From NCBI RefSeq assembly GCF_001896135.2, contig NZ_MPOH02000011.1, positions 856,962 to 920,961 of the forward strand: DNA of 64,000 bases, given 5' to 3'. This document shows, in pieces, positions 41,776-50,247 of the stretch (its first letter is position 1; each line of letters begins with the position of its first letter). The notes below the pieces were generated by a model. The model worked only from the letters and a program-made list of their open reading frames with translations. It had not been told where the DNA came from and searched no databases. Source of the DNA: Streptomyces phaeoluteigriseus. GTDB taxonomy: Bacteria > Actinomycetota > Actinomycetes > Streptomycetales > Streptomycetaceae. Made by a program: the position numbers and the translations under genes.

Positions 41776-42279
41776 ATGACCTCCACCCCCGCCGCACGCG
41801 CCGTCCGTGTCACCGTCACCCTCCTCACCGCGTCCGTCGCGCTCTACACCGCGTTGGTGGCCTTCGGGAACATCACCGACTTCGGGACCAATCAGCAGTT
41901 CGTCCGGCATGTTCTGGCCATGGACACGACGTTCAAGGACGACGATCTGATGTGGCGGGCGGTCACCGGGGAAGGGCTGCAGGATGCCGCGTACGTGCTG
42001 ATCATCGCGTGGGAGACCGTCGCCGCGCTGGTGCTGATCGCCGGGACGTGGTTCTGGGCGCGGCGGGATCCGGGCAGGGCCCGGCAGGTGTCGACGTACG
42101 GGCTGCTGATGGTGATGCTGCTGTTCGGGGGCGGCTTCATCGCGATCGGTGGGGAGTGGTTCGCGATGTGGCAGTCGCAGGACTGGAACGGGCTGGACGC
42201 GGCGACCCGGGTGTTCGTGTTCAGCGGGGTCGTGCTGCTCGCGCAGTACCTGCCGGCCGAGGGTGAGCGGGTGGGCTGA
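41776..42279 (+). CDS. DUF2165 small membrane protein
   Basis: 167 residues from ATG 41776 (GGGGAAGGA site). Four helices: VTVTLLTASVALYTALVAFG, YVLIIAWETVAALVLIAGTW, TYGLLMVMLLFGGGFIAIGG and VFVFSGVVLLAQYL. The loop NITDFGTNQQFVRHVLAMDT with TF and WRA is the DUF2165 signature. Function unknown in the family. Convergent with the frameshifted L,D-transpeptidase-like gene. Confidence 0.82.
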   Translation: MTSTPAARAVRVTVTLLTASVALYTALVAFGNITDFGTNQQFVRHVLAMDTTFKDDDLMWRAVTGEGLQDAAYVLIIAWETVAALVLIAGTWFWARRDPGRARQVSTYGLLMVMLLFGGGFIAIGGEWFAMWQSQDWNGLDAATRVFVFSGVVLLAQYLPAEGERVG

Positions 42280-42286
42280 CTGCTGA

Positions 42287-42867
42287 CTACTCGACGACCC
42301 TGACGTTCGTTCCTGTCGCGCCGAACGCCCACAGGGCCGCGCCGTCCGCCTTCGGCATGCGGATGCCGCCGTCGGGGCTCCGGAGGCGGGGGGCGGGGAG
42401 GAGCCGTCGACCGCGTTGGAGAAGGCGATGTTGACGCCCGACTTCGCGGAGAAGTAGATGATGTGCTCGATCTCCACGCCGTCGGATCCCGTGGTGGCGT
42501 CCTTGCGGAGGGACACCATGTAGCTGCCGGAGGCCGGGTCCACGGTGCCCGGCCAGACCGTGAAGGTGCGGCGGGCCTCGTCGTCGGCGTCGACCAGCCA
42601 GACCCGGTCCTGACCGAGGGAGTAGACGATACGGCGGCCCGAGCCCGAGCCGTCGGGGACGGGCACGGCCCTGGGGGTCGGGGAGACGGAGGCCGAGGGC
42701 TTGGCGTCCGCCGAGGCCGAAGCGGACGGCTTCGCACCGGCCGCCGTCGCCGTCGGGTGCGGGCCCTTCTCGGCCTGCACCGTCAGAGCGCCGACCACGA
42801 CGATCGCGCCGGCCGTCAGACCGGTGACCCAGGCCCACGAAGGAAGCCGTCGGGCAGGCACGGGCAC
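42287..42867 (-). pseudogene. L,D-transpeptidase-like secreted protein lacking catalytic Cys, one-base frameshift
   Basis: From GTG 42867 (GAGGAG site) the protein has a short cytoplasmic tail, one membrane helix (WAWVTGLTAGAIVVVGALTV), a Ser/Ala/Pro-rich linker and a domain starting RIVYSLGQDRVWLVDADDEA. The frame breaks near 42368: ...NAVDGSSPPPASGAPT leads to GGIRMPKADGAALWAFGATG in the next frame, ending NVRVVE at 42287; one missing base restores it. The final block aligns in form with the YkuD motif HGCIRLxxxDAxxLW but reads TGGIRMPKADGAALW, so the catalytic His and Cys are gone. Probably a non-catalytic wall-binding relative. Confidence 0.7.
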
Positions 42868-42941
42868 GCATCTCCTCAGTCTCGGGCCCCCGACACCGGG
42901 AGCCCGATCATCGTACTGCGAGGCCCCCCGTCTCCCCGCCG

Positions 42942-45526
42942 TCAGTCCAGTACCGGAAGCAGCTCCGGCAGGTGGCCGTCGGACGCCCGCGCGGCCCGCT
43001 GCCGCTCCTCGGAGACCTCGCCGTACAGGGTGGTGCGCGGCCTCGCCGGCCGGCCGGCCGCCTCGGCCACCTCGATCAGGTCCTTCACCGACTTGTAGGA
43101 GCCGTAGGAGGAGCCCGCCATGCGGGAGATCGTCTCCTCCATCAGGGTGCCGCCGAGGTCGTTGGCGCCCGAGCGGAGCATCTCGGCCGCGCCATCGGAG
43201 CCCAGTTTCACCCAGCTCGTCTGGATGTTGGGGATGTGCGGGTGGAGCAGGAGGCGCGCCATCGCCGTGACCGCGCGGTTGTCCCGCATGGTCGGGCCGG
43301 GCCGCGCGATGCCCGCCAGGTACACCGGCGCGTTGGTGTGGATGAAGGGCAGGGTCACGAACTCGGTGAAACCGCCCGTCCGTTGCTGGATCCCGGCGAG
43401 GGTCCGCAGGTGGCCGAGCCAGTGCCGCGGCTGGTCGACATGGCCGTACATCATCGTCGACGAGGAGCGGATGCCCAGCTCGTGGGCGGTCGTGACGACC
43501 TCGATCCAGGTCGCCGTCGGCAGCTTGCCCTTGGTGAGGACCCAGCGGACCTCGTCGTCGAGGATCTCCGCCGCCGTACCGGGGATCGAGTCGAGCCCGG
43601 CCTCCTTCGCGGCGGTGAGCCACTCGCGGACGGACATCCCGGTGCGGGTGGCGCCGTTGACGACCTCCATCGGCGAGAAGGCGTGGACATGCATGCCGGG
43701 CACCCGCTCCTTCACCGCCTTCGCGATGTCGAAGTACGCCGTGCCGGGCAGGTCCGGGTGGATGCCGCCCTGCATGCAGACCTCCACCGCACCCACCTCC
43801 CAGGCCTGTTGGGCCCGGTCGGCCACCTGGTCGAGGGAGAGCGTGTAGGCGTCGGCGTCGGTGCGGCGCTGCGCGAAGGCGCAGAAACGGCAGCCGGTGT
43901 AGCAGACGTTGGTGAAGTTGATGTTCCGCGTGACGATGTAGGTGACGTCGCGCCGACCACCGACCTGCGGACGTCGTCGGCGACGCGGCAGAGGGCGTCG
44001 AGCGCGGGCCCGTCGGCGTGCAGCAGGGCCAGCGCCTCGGCGTCCGTCAGCTTCGTCGGGTCGTCGGCCGCCGTCGCCAGCGCCTGCCGCACGTCCGTGT
44101 CGATGCGCTCCGGGACCATGCCGGGGGCGGCGGCCTCCCGCAGGGCGCCCCAGTCGCCGTACACCTCGTCGAAGTCGTCGCGGCGGTCGGACGTACGGCC
44201 GTCGGTGTCGATGGTCCGGTGCAGATCCGTACGGCCGGTGGCCTCGAAGGCCTCCTCGGGTTCCTGCCACGGGTGGCCCTCGACGACCGCGTCCGGCAGG
44301 GCCAGGCCCGTCTCCGGGTCGGCGAGCGCCCGCACGTGCGGCAGCAGGCGCGGGTCCAGCCAGGGCTCGCCGCGGGTGACGAACTCCGGGTACACGCAGA
44401 GCCGTTCGCGCATCTCGAAGCCGGCCGCGGCCGACCGCTCCGCCAGTTCGTCGATCTGCGGCCAGGGGCGTTCGGGGTTGACGTGGTCGATGGTGAGGGG
44501 GGACACCCCGCCCCAGTCGTCGATACCGGCGCCGATCAGCCGCTCGTACTCGCTGTCGACCAGGTTGGGCGGGGCCTGGAGGCAGCCGCTGGGGCCCATG
44601 ATGTGGCGGGCGACGGCCACCGTCGCGACCAGCTCGTCGAGTTCGGCGTCGGGCATGCCGCGCATCGCCGTGTCCGGCTTGGCGCGGAAGTTCTGGATGA
44701 TCAGTTCCTGGATGCCGTGGTAGGCGCGGGAGACCTTGCGGAGCGCGAACAGCGACTCCGCGCGCTCCTCGTACGTCTCCCCGATGCCGATGAGGATCCC
44801 CGAGGTGAAGGGGACCGACGAGCGGCCCGCGTCCTCCAGGACACGCAGCCGTACGGCGGGTTCCTTGTCCGGGGAACCGAAGTGCGGGCCGCCGGGCTCG
44901 GACCACAGGCGGGTCGCGGTCGTCTCCAGCATCATGCCCATCGACGGGGCGACCGGCTTGAGCCGCTGGAAGTCCGTCCAGGTCATGACGCCCGGATTGA
45001 GGTGCGGGAGCAGGCCCGTCTCCTCCAGGATGCGGATGGAGACGGCCCGGACGTAGGCGATGGTGTCGTCGTAGCCGTGCGCGTCGAGCCATTCGCGCGC
45101 CTCCGGCCAGCGGTCCTCGGGCTTGTCACCGAGGGTGATCAGCGCTTCCTTGCAGCCGAGGGCCGCGCCCTTGCGGGCGATGTCGAGCACCTCGTCCGGC
45201 GACATGAACATCCCGTGCCCGGCACGCCGCAGCTTGCCGGGGACGGTGACGAACGTGCAGTAGTGGCACTTGTCCCGGCACAGCCTGGTCAGCGGGATGA
45301 AGACGCTCTTGGAGTAGGTGATGACGCCGGGGCGACCGGCCGCCTCCAGGCCCGCGTCCCGCACCCGGGCGGCGGACGCGGCCAGGTCGACGAGGTGTTC
45401 GCCCCGGGCCTGGAGCAGGACCGCCGCCTCGGAGACGTCGAGGGCGACGCCGTCCCGGGCACGTTTGAGGGCGCGACGCAGCGAGTTCTCGGTGGGGCCG
45501 GTTCCGGAGATCGCGGAAGTCGTCAT
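42942..45526 (-). pseudogene. fbiC: 7,8-didemethyl-8-hydroxy-5-deazariboflavin synthase FbiC (CofG-CofH fusion), one-base frameshift
   Basis: Makes the deazaflavin core (FO) of cofactor F420 from tyrosine and a flavin precursor with two radical-SAM domains. The CofG half starts [20 protein letters not shown] and has [12 protein letters not shown] (first Fe-S motif). The CofH half has [12 protein letters not shown] (second motif) and ends LPELLPVLD. The two halves are in different frames. The break is near 43948-43955, where RRSVVG should continue into [15 protein letters not shown]; one extra G restores a normal protein of about 860 residues. F420 is universal in streptomycetes, so a sequencing error is likelier than gene loss. 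Confidence 0.9.
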
Positions 45527-45621
45527 GCTGTGAGCATACGTTCGCGCTGATCAGGACCGACGGGAGCGCCCGAATCGTCCCGGGGGGGGCATGCGTTGCA
45601 CGCTGTCACTGGCGGAAGGGC

Positions 45622-45725
45622 GTGTCCGGGGTCACCGGTGTCCTGGGTCTCGGGTGTCCGGGGTCACCGGTGTCCTGGGTCTCGGGTGTCCGGGGTCACC
45701 CGTGTCCTGGGTCTCCGGTGTCCTG
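45622..45725. repeat. 32-bp tandem repeat upstream of fbiC
   Basis: Units start at 45622, 45654 and 45686 (GTGTCCGGGGTCACCGGTGT...), the first two identical, with a degenerate fourth. The array sits between the fbiC start and the 3' end of the LLM oxidoreductase gene. Each unit contains GGTCACCGGTGTCC. Confidence 0.9.
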
Positions 45726-45794
45726 TGCCACCGATGCCCGGGGTCACCGCGCCGCCCGGGGGCACCGCCGCTCATACCCGGTCGGCACCCGGTG

Positions 45795-46661
45795 CTACCG
45801 GTTGTCCGCCGCGCCGGGCAGGTAGGGGGTGTACTCGTCGAGGGCCCTGAGCACGTCCGCCTCCCCCGCCGGGGGCAGCTGCACCACGACCTCCTCGATG
45901 CCCAGTCCGGCGTAGTGCGCGAGCTTGCCCGGCGACGGGTGGACGGCGTACGGCACGATCTGGAGGGCCGCCAGGTCGCGGCCCGCGTCCGCCCACGCCG
46001 CGCGCAGGACGGGCAGCGACTCGGACAGGCCCCGCCCGCCGATGGGCAGCCAGCCGTCGGCGTACTCACAGATGTGCGCGAACAGCTTCGGCCCCGCGGC
46101 GCCGCCGACGAGGGTGCGGGGGCCGATGACCGGGCCGCGGGGCTTCTGCACGGGCTTGGGGTGGGCGTCGCTGGCCCGCACGCCGCCGAACTCGCCCTCG
46201 TACGCGGTGGGTTCCTCGCTCCACAAGGCCCGCATCAACGCCATCCGGTCGCGGACCAGGTCGCGGCGGGTGCGCCACTCCACCCCGTGGTCGGCGGCCT
46301 CTTCCACGTTCCAGCCGAAGCCGAGGCCGAAGGTGAAGCGTCCGCCGGAGAGGTGGTCCACGGTCGCGATCTGCTTGGCGAGGTCGATCGGGTCGTGCTG
46401 GGCGACGAGGGTGATGCCGGTGCCGAGGCCGAGGCCCTCCGTCACGGCAGCCGCCTGGCCCAGGGCGACGAAGGGGTCGAGGGTACGGCCGTACTCGCGG
46501 GGCAGGTCGCCGCCCGCGGGGTACGGGGAGGTGCGCTCTACGGGGATGTGCGTGTGCTCGGGCAGGTAGAGCCCGGCGAAGCCGCGCTGCTCCAGCTCGC
46601 GGGCGAGGCGGGTGGGGGTGATCGTCTCGTCGGTGAGGAAGACGGTGACGGCGATGCGCAT
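45795..46661 (-). CDS. LLM-class (F420-dependent) oxidoreductase
   Basis: 288 residues from ATG 46661 (MRIAVTVFLTDETITPTRLA; AAAGG site). The frame is open upstream to 46997 but that part is repeat-derived and is not included. Luciferase-like TIM barrel: FAGLYLPEHTHIPVERTSPY near the N-terminus, KQIATVDHLSGGRFTFGLGF and GWNVEEAADHGVEW as the family core, and VGGAAGPKLFAHICEYADGW. Such proteins use F420H2 or FMN; adjacency to fbiC favours F420. Substrate unknown. Confidence 0.88.
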   Translation of the reverse strand: MRIAVTVFLTDETITPTRLARELEQRGFAGLYLPEHTHIPVERTSPYPAGGDLPREYGRTLDPFVALGQAAAVTEGLGLGTGITLVAQHDPIDLAKQIATVDHLSGGRFTFGLGFGWNVEEAADHGVEWRTRRDLVRDRMALMRALWSEEPTAYEGEFGGVRASDAHPKPVQKPRGPVIGPRTLVGGAAGPKLFAHICEYADGWLPIGGRGLSESLPVLRAAWADAGRDLAALQIVPYAVHPSPGKLAHYAGLGIEEVVVQLPPAGEADVLRALDEYTPYLPGAADNR

Positions 46662-47020
46662 GGGGGCGGCCTTTCGACGCGGCGGCTCGGGCTGTGCGGC
46701 TGGTGCGGCTTCCGGGGTGTGGGCTTCCGGGGTGTGGCTTCCGGGCTGTGCGGCTTCTGGGCGTGTGGCTTCCGAGGTCTGGGGCTTCCGGGCTGTGCGG
46801 CTTCCGGGCTGTGCGGCTTCCGGGGTGTGGGCCTTCTGGGTGTGCGGCTCGTCGACGCGCGTGACGTCCTCATCTGTACCGGGAGACGGGCCGCCTGTCC
46901 ATACCGACCGGTCGGCTTGGAAGGGTGGCGTTTCCGAGGTCTCGCGTACGGGACATCCCGACGTCCACCGATCCCCTCCGCTTTCACGGGAGTTCACGCC
47001 CGTCGGGGACAGTGGCGGCC
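46662..47020. repeat. 359-bp divergent region with 18-bp repeats and a palindrome
   Basis: 46690-46840 is built from degenerate 18-bp GGCTGTGCGGCTTCCGGG units (at least six). CCGACCGGTCGG (46914-46925) is a perfect 12-bp palindrome of the TetR-operator type, placed between the divergent LLM and PHP-hydrolase genes. No further gene is seen. Confidence 0.7.
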
Positions 47021-48562
47021 ATGTGTGACGACGACGATGTCATCGATGCCGCCAACGATCACGGAATCGCACGCAGAGCCCTGTTCGTGACGGGCGCCGC
47101 CACCGCGCTCACCTGGGGAAGCGTGAGCTCCGCGGCGGCCGCCGGCCGTGGACCGGGGACCCGGGAGACCAGGACCGTCCGCGGCACCCTGCCCACCGGG
47201 TCGCCCGACTTCGTGTACGTGCCCGTGGAAGTCCCGCCGGGAGTCCGGGAGTTCAGGGTCGCCTACACCTACGACCGGCCGTCCGTGCCCGCCGGGACGC
47301 CCGGCAACGCCCTCGACATCGGCCTGTTCGACCAGCGCGGTACCGAACTGGGCGGGAAGGGCTTCCGGGGCTGGTCGGGGGGAGCCCGCACGGAGTTCTT
47401 CGTCCGGGCCGACGAGGCCACGCCGGGCTATGTGCCGGGGCCGGTGCGCGAGGGCACCTGGCACATCGCCCTCGGCCCGTACACGGTGGCACCGCAGGGG
47501 ATGGCGTACGAGCTGACGGTCACGCTGACGTACGGCGAGGCGGCCGAGGCCTCCCGGCCGGTGTACCCGCCGGAGCGGGCCGCGGGGCGGGGCCGGGCCT
47601 GGTACCGGGGCGACTGCCACCTCCACTCCTGGTACTCGGACGGCCGCCGCACCCCGGCCGAGATCGGCGCCCTCGCACGGGCGGCGGGGCTGGACTTCAT
47701 CAACACGTCGGAGCACAACACGCATGCCGGGCACGCCCATTGGGCGGACGTGGCGGGGGACGACCTGCTGGTCATGCTGGGCGAGGAGGTCACCACCCGC
47801 AACGGCCACGTGGTCGCCCTGGGGACCGATCCCGGGACCTTCGTGGACTGGCGGTACCGGGCCCGCGACAACCGCTTCGGCCGTTTCGCGCGCCGGATCC
47901 GCCAGGCGGGCGGCCTGGTCGTCCCGGCCCACCCGCACGCCACCTGTATCGGCTGCAACTGGAAGTTCGGTTTCGGCGAGGCGGACGCGGTCGAGGTGTG
48001 GAACGGCCCCTACACGGCCGACGACGAGGTGTCCCTGGCGGCCTGGGACGCGATGCTGGTGGCGGGCGTGCGCTCGGGCTCGGGTTCCTGGATCCCGGCG
48101 ATGGGGAACAGCGACGCGCACCGGGACCCGGACGTGGTGGGCCTGCCCCAGACGGTGGTCCTGGCCGAGGACCTGACCCGCGAGGCCGTCCAGGACGGCA
48201 TCCGCGCCGGCCGCTCGTACGTCGCCGAGTCGTCCGCGCTGTCCCTCTCCTTCACGGCGACGGGCGGCCGGGGCGAACACGCGGGCATCGGCGGACGCCT
48301 GCGCACCGGCCCGGACACCCCGGTCACCATCCGCCTGGAGATCACCGGCGCTCCCCGCTGCACGGTCCGCTTCGTGACCGACCAGGGCGTCCTCTTCACC
48401 AGCGGCCCCCTGCCGGTGTCGGGGACGGGAGTGGTGGAGTGGCGTACGACGCCGTCGTACGCGGCGTACGTCCGGGCGGAGGTACGGCACGAGGCGGCGG
48501 GCCCGCTGCCGGGGGCGCTGGCGGCGTTCACCAACCCGGTGTTCCTGGAGGCGACGGGGTGA
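47021..48562 (+). CDS. Exported PHP-domain metallohydrolase (CehA/McbA-like)
   Basis: 513 residues from ATG 47021. N-terminal RRALFVTGAATALTWGSVSS after a polar start looks like a Tat-type signal. A beta-rich domain (about 60-180) is followed by a PHP metal-hydrolase domain with DCHLHSWYSDGRRTPAEI, FINTSEHNTHAGHAHW, VVPAHPHATC and MGNSDAHRDPD, which supply the metal ligands. A C-terminal beta domain ends FLEATG. CehA-type enzymes hydrolyse esters or carbamates; PHP phosphoesterase activity is the alternative. Divergent from the LLM gene. Confidence 0.85.
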   Translation: MCDDDDVIDAANDHGIARRALFVTGAATALTWGSVSSAAAAGRGPGTRETRTVRGTLPTGSPDFVYVPVEVPPGVREFRVAYTYDRPSVPAGTPGNALDIGLFDQRGTELGGKGFRGWSGGARTEFFVRADEATPGYVPGPVREGTWHIALGPYTVAPQGMAYELTVTLTYGEAAEASRPVYPPERAAGRGRAWYRGDCHLHSWYSDGRRTPAEIGALARAAGLDFINTSEHNTHAGHAHWADVAGDDLLVMLGEEVTTRNGHVVALGTDPGTFVDWRYRARDNRFGRFARRIRQAGGLVVPAHPHATCIGCNWKFGFGEADAVEVWNGPYTADDEVSLAAWDAMLVAGVRSGSGSWIPAMGNSDAHRDPDVVGLPQTVVLAEDLTREAVQDGIRAGRSYVAESSALSLSFTATGGRGEHAGIGGRLRTGPDTPVTIRLEITGAPRCTVRFVTDQGVLFTSGPLPVSGTGVVEWRTTPSYAAYVRAEVRHEAAGPLPGALAAFTNPVFLEATG

Positions 48563-48575
48563 GGGGCCGCCACGT

Positions 48576-48992
48576 TCAGCCCTGCTCGGCGTCGAGTTGG
48601 TGGTCCGCCCAGACGTAGCTTTCCGGGAGCAGGTCGGTGACGGGGACCGTGCGCATGCGGTCGCCTTCGCCGACGATGACCTTGAGGGCCGGGAAGTAGT
48701 CGAGCATGACCTGACGGCACCGGCCGCACGGCGGAACGACTCCACGGTCGCGGTCGCCCACGGCGACGACGGTGTCCAGTTCGTAGACGCCCTGGGCGGC
48801 CGCCGCGCCGATGAGGACCAGCTCGGCGCAGGGACCTCCGGTGAAGTGATAGGCGTTCACCGCGGTGAGGATCCGGCCGTCCCGGGCACGGGCCGCCGCC
48901 ATGGTGTGGTTGTCGCCGCGGCAGCGCGTGCGGGCCACGTCCGCCGCGGCCTGGACGAGTTCGTGGTCGACGTGAGGGCTCCGCGAGGTCAT
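48576..48992 (-). CDS. Cytidine deaminase family protein
   Basis: 138 residues from ATG 48992 (MTSRSPHVDHELVQAAADVA). Zinc site: GGPCAELVLIGAAAAQG (Cys plus catalytic Glu) and VPPCGRCRQVMLDYFP (two Cys). Length and layout fit small cytidine or blasticidin-S deaminases. Free nucleoside deamination is likely; blasticidin-type resistance is possible. The open frame continues upstream into a remnant of another gene (49047-49154). Confidence 0.88.
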   Translation of the reverse strand: MTSRSPHVDHELVQAAADVARTRCRGDNHTMAAARARDGRILTAVNAYHFTGGPCAELVLIGAAAAQGVYELDTVVAVGDRDRGVVPPCGRCRQVMLDYFPALKVIVGEGDRMRTVPVTDLLPESYVWADHQLDAEQG

Positions 48993-49046
48993 CGGGCGAC
49001 GTTGACCTGCCCGGCGAAAACGCGCAAGCGGATTTCGGGTGGGCCG

Positions 49047-49154
49047 GCCGACGATGTCGGGGTCCAGGTTCCGCAGGACCGACAGGATCGCCTTCCGCCT
49101 GGCCTGCCACGGCTCGAAGCGCCACCACGGGTTCCAGGTCACGGTCCGGATCCG
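49047..49154 (-). pseudogene. N-terminal remnant of an endonuclease/exonuclease/phosphatase protein
   Basis: The stretch RIRTVTWNPWWRFEPWQARR followed by KAILSVLRNLDPDIVG is the N-terminus of the EEP (DNase I-like) family, which normally continues GLQEVW. Here it breaks into unrelated sequence after about 36 residues and runs in frame into the deaminase gene. This is a fossil left by a deletion that brought the deaminase gene next to it. Confidence 0.65.
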
Positions 49155-49237
49155 CGGCCACCCGTCTTCGCCGCCGGCGCATCCGAGACCATGGCGGCGA
49201 CAGTCGCAGTCCCTTGCCTGAAGGAGTCGCACCGACG

Positions 49238-49630
49238 ATGTCCCGCCTCGACGACCGCCGCTTCCGCGTCACCACCGCGATCCAGCGCCGCTTGAACCCG
49301 CTTCTGCGCCGCCTTCCCTTCCAGACCGTCATCGAGACGACCGGCCGGGTGTCCGGGCTGCCGCGGCACACGCCGGTGGGGGGCCGGCGTATCGGGGACG
49401 TCTTCTGGCTGGTGTCGGAGTTCGGGGAGCTGTCCCAGTACGTGCGCAACATCAAGGCCGATCCGCGCGTGCGGGTGCGGATCGGCGGGCGGTGGCACAC
49501 CGGGACGGCGCGTCTGCTGCCCGACGACGACGCGGCGGCGCGCCTGCGCGGCCTGCCGCGGTTCAACAGCGTGGCGGTGCGGGCCCTGGGGACGAACCTG
49601 CTGACGGTGCGGGTGGATCTGGACGGGTGA
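49238..49630 (+). CDS. DUF385/Ddn-like deazaflavin (F420)-dependent protein
   Basis: 130 residues from ATG 49238. Split-barrel fold features: PLLRRLPFQTVIETTGRVSG LPRHTPVGG, FWLVSEFGELSQYVRNIKAD and PRVRVRIGGRWHTGTARLL, the pattern of the mycobacterial Ddn family that binds F420H2 and reduces quinones or nitro compounds. Supports the F420 theme of this region. Preceding DNA holds the EEP remnant on the other strand. Confidence 0.85.
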   Translation: MSRLDDRRFRVTTAIQRRLNPLLRRLPFQTVIETTGRVSGLPRHTPVGGRRIGDVFWLVSEFGELSQYVRNIKADPRVRVRIGGRWHTGTARLLPDDDAAARLRGLPRFNSVAVRALGTNLLTVRVDLDG

Positions 49631-49681
49631 TCAAAAAGTCCGCCCTGTGCAAGATCGGCCCACATGCGCCATGAAGGTCAG

Positions 49682-49687
49682 TATGAT
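49682..49687 (+). promoter_or_regulatory. Possible -10 box of the toxin-antitoxin operon
   Basis: TATGAT lies 6 bases before the antitoxin ATG at 49694, the spacing seen for leaderless transcripts in actinobacteria. No Shine-Dalgarno sequence is convincing for this ATG. Confidence 0.4.
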
Positions 49688-49693
49688 GACGGC

Positions 49694-49924
49694 ATGACGA
49701 TCAACATGACGATGAGCCTGCCCGACGAGGTGGCGGCCTTCGTGAAGGCCAAGGGCAATGCCTCCGCCTATACGGCCCGCATACTGCGCCGGGAGATGCT
49801 GGCCGAGGAGATGGCGAAGTCCGCGCGGGTGCGTGCCGAGGCCGGCATCAGGACAACGGCCGCGGAGCCCGCCGAGAGCGAAGAGGCCACGCTGGAACGG
49901 TGGGGACGGGTGGCCGGCCGGTGA
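49694..49924 (+). CDS. Ribbon-helix-helix-type antitoxin
   Basis: 76 residues from ATG 49694 (MTINMTMSLPDEVAAFVKAK), or 86 from 49664. The N-terminal MTMSLPDEVAAFVKAKGNAS-AYTARILRREM is a typical ribbon-helix-helix DNA-binding fold; the acidic C-terminal half (AEPAESEEATLERWG) would bind and neutralise the toxin. Its TGA overlaps the toxin GTG (GTGA), the classic coupling of type II toxin-antitoxin modules. Confidence 0.85.
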   Translation: MTINMTMSLPDEVAAFVKAKGNASAYTARILRREMLAEEMAKSARVRAEAGIRTTAAEPAESEEATLERWGRVAGR

Positions 49925-50220
49925 AGCGAGGTCACGTCTACGAACTGCGCTTCGCCGGCGGACCCGCGCATGTTCTGGTGATCTCGTCCGACGCCCTCAA
50001 CGATCAGCACAAGTCGGCCACCTGCGTGCTGATCTATCCGCAGCAGGTTCGCGAGGCCACGCTCGTGGACATCCCCGTGGGTACGCCCTCGGCGGGCACG
50101 ATCGTGCTGGGCGAGTTCCGCACCCTGTCCGCCACCCGGTTCACCGAGGACCTGGGACCGGTGGAGGAGCGGGTCATGGAGGCCGTCGAGATCGGGCTTC
50201 GAGCCGTGCTCGACCTGTAG
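49921..50220 (+). CDS. MazF/PemK-type mRNA interferase toxin
   Basis: 99 residues from GTG 49921, overlapping the antitoxin stop by 4 bp. MKRGHVYELRFAGGPAHVLV is the MazF/CcdB-fold opening (usually RGDVYWV), followed by VISSDALNDQHKSATCVLIY and LGEFRTLSATRFTEDLGPV, where the Arg/Thr of the active site are expected. Likely an endoribonuclease cleaving mRNA when the antitoxin decays. The conserved central block is weaker than in model MazF, so sequence specificity cannot be guessed. Confidence 0.85.
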   Translation: MKRGHVYELRFAGGPAHVLVISSDALNDQHKSATCVLIYPQQVREATLVDIPVGTPSAGTIVLGEFRTLSATRFTEDLGPVEERVMEAVEIGLRAVLDL

Positions 50221-50247
50221 ACCGAAGCCCGAGGCCGGGCAGGCATC

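Noticed and set aside
45622..45725. CRISPR-like or integron-like array
   Set aside because: Contiguous 32-bp tandem repeats without spacers; simple minisatellite.
45795..46997. 400-residue version of the LLM protein with a Pro/Glu/Ala repeat N-terminus
   Set aside because: The family's N-terminus starts at 46661 with a ribosome site; the extension is translated 18-bp repeat DNA.
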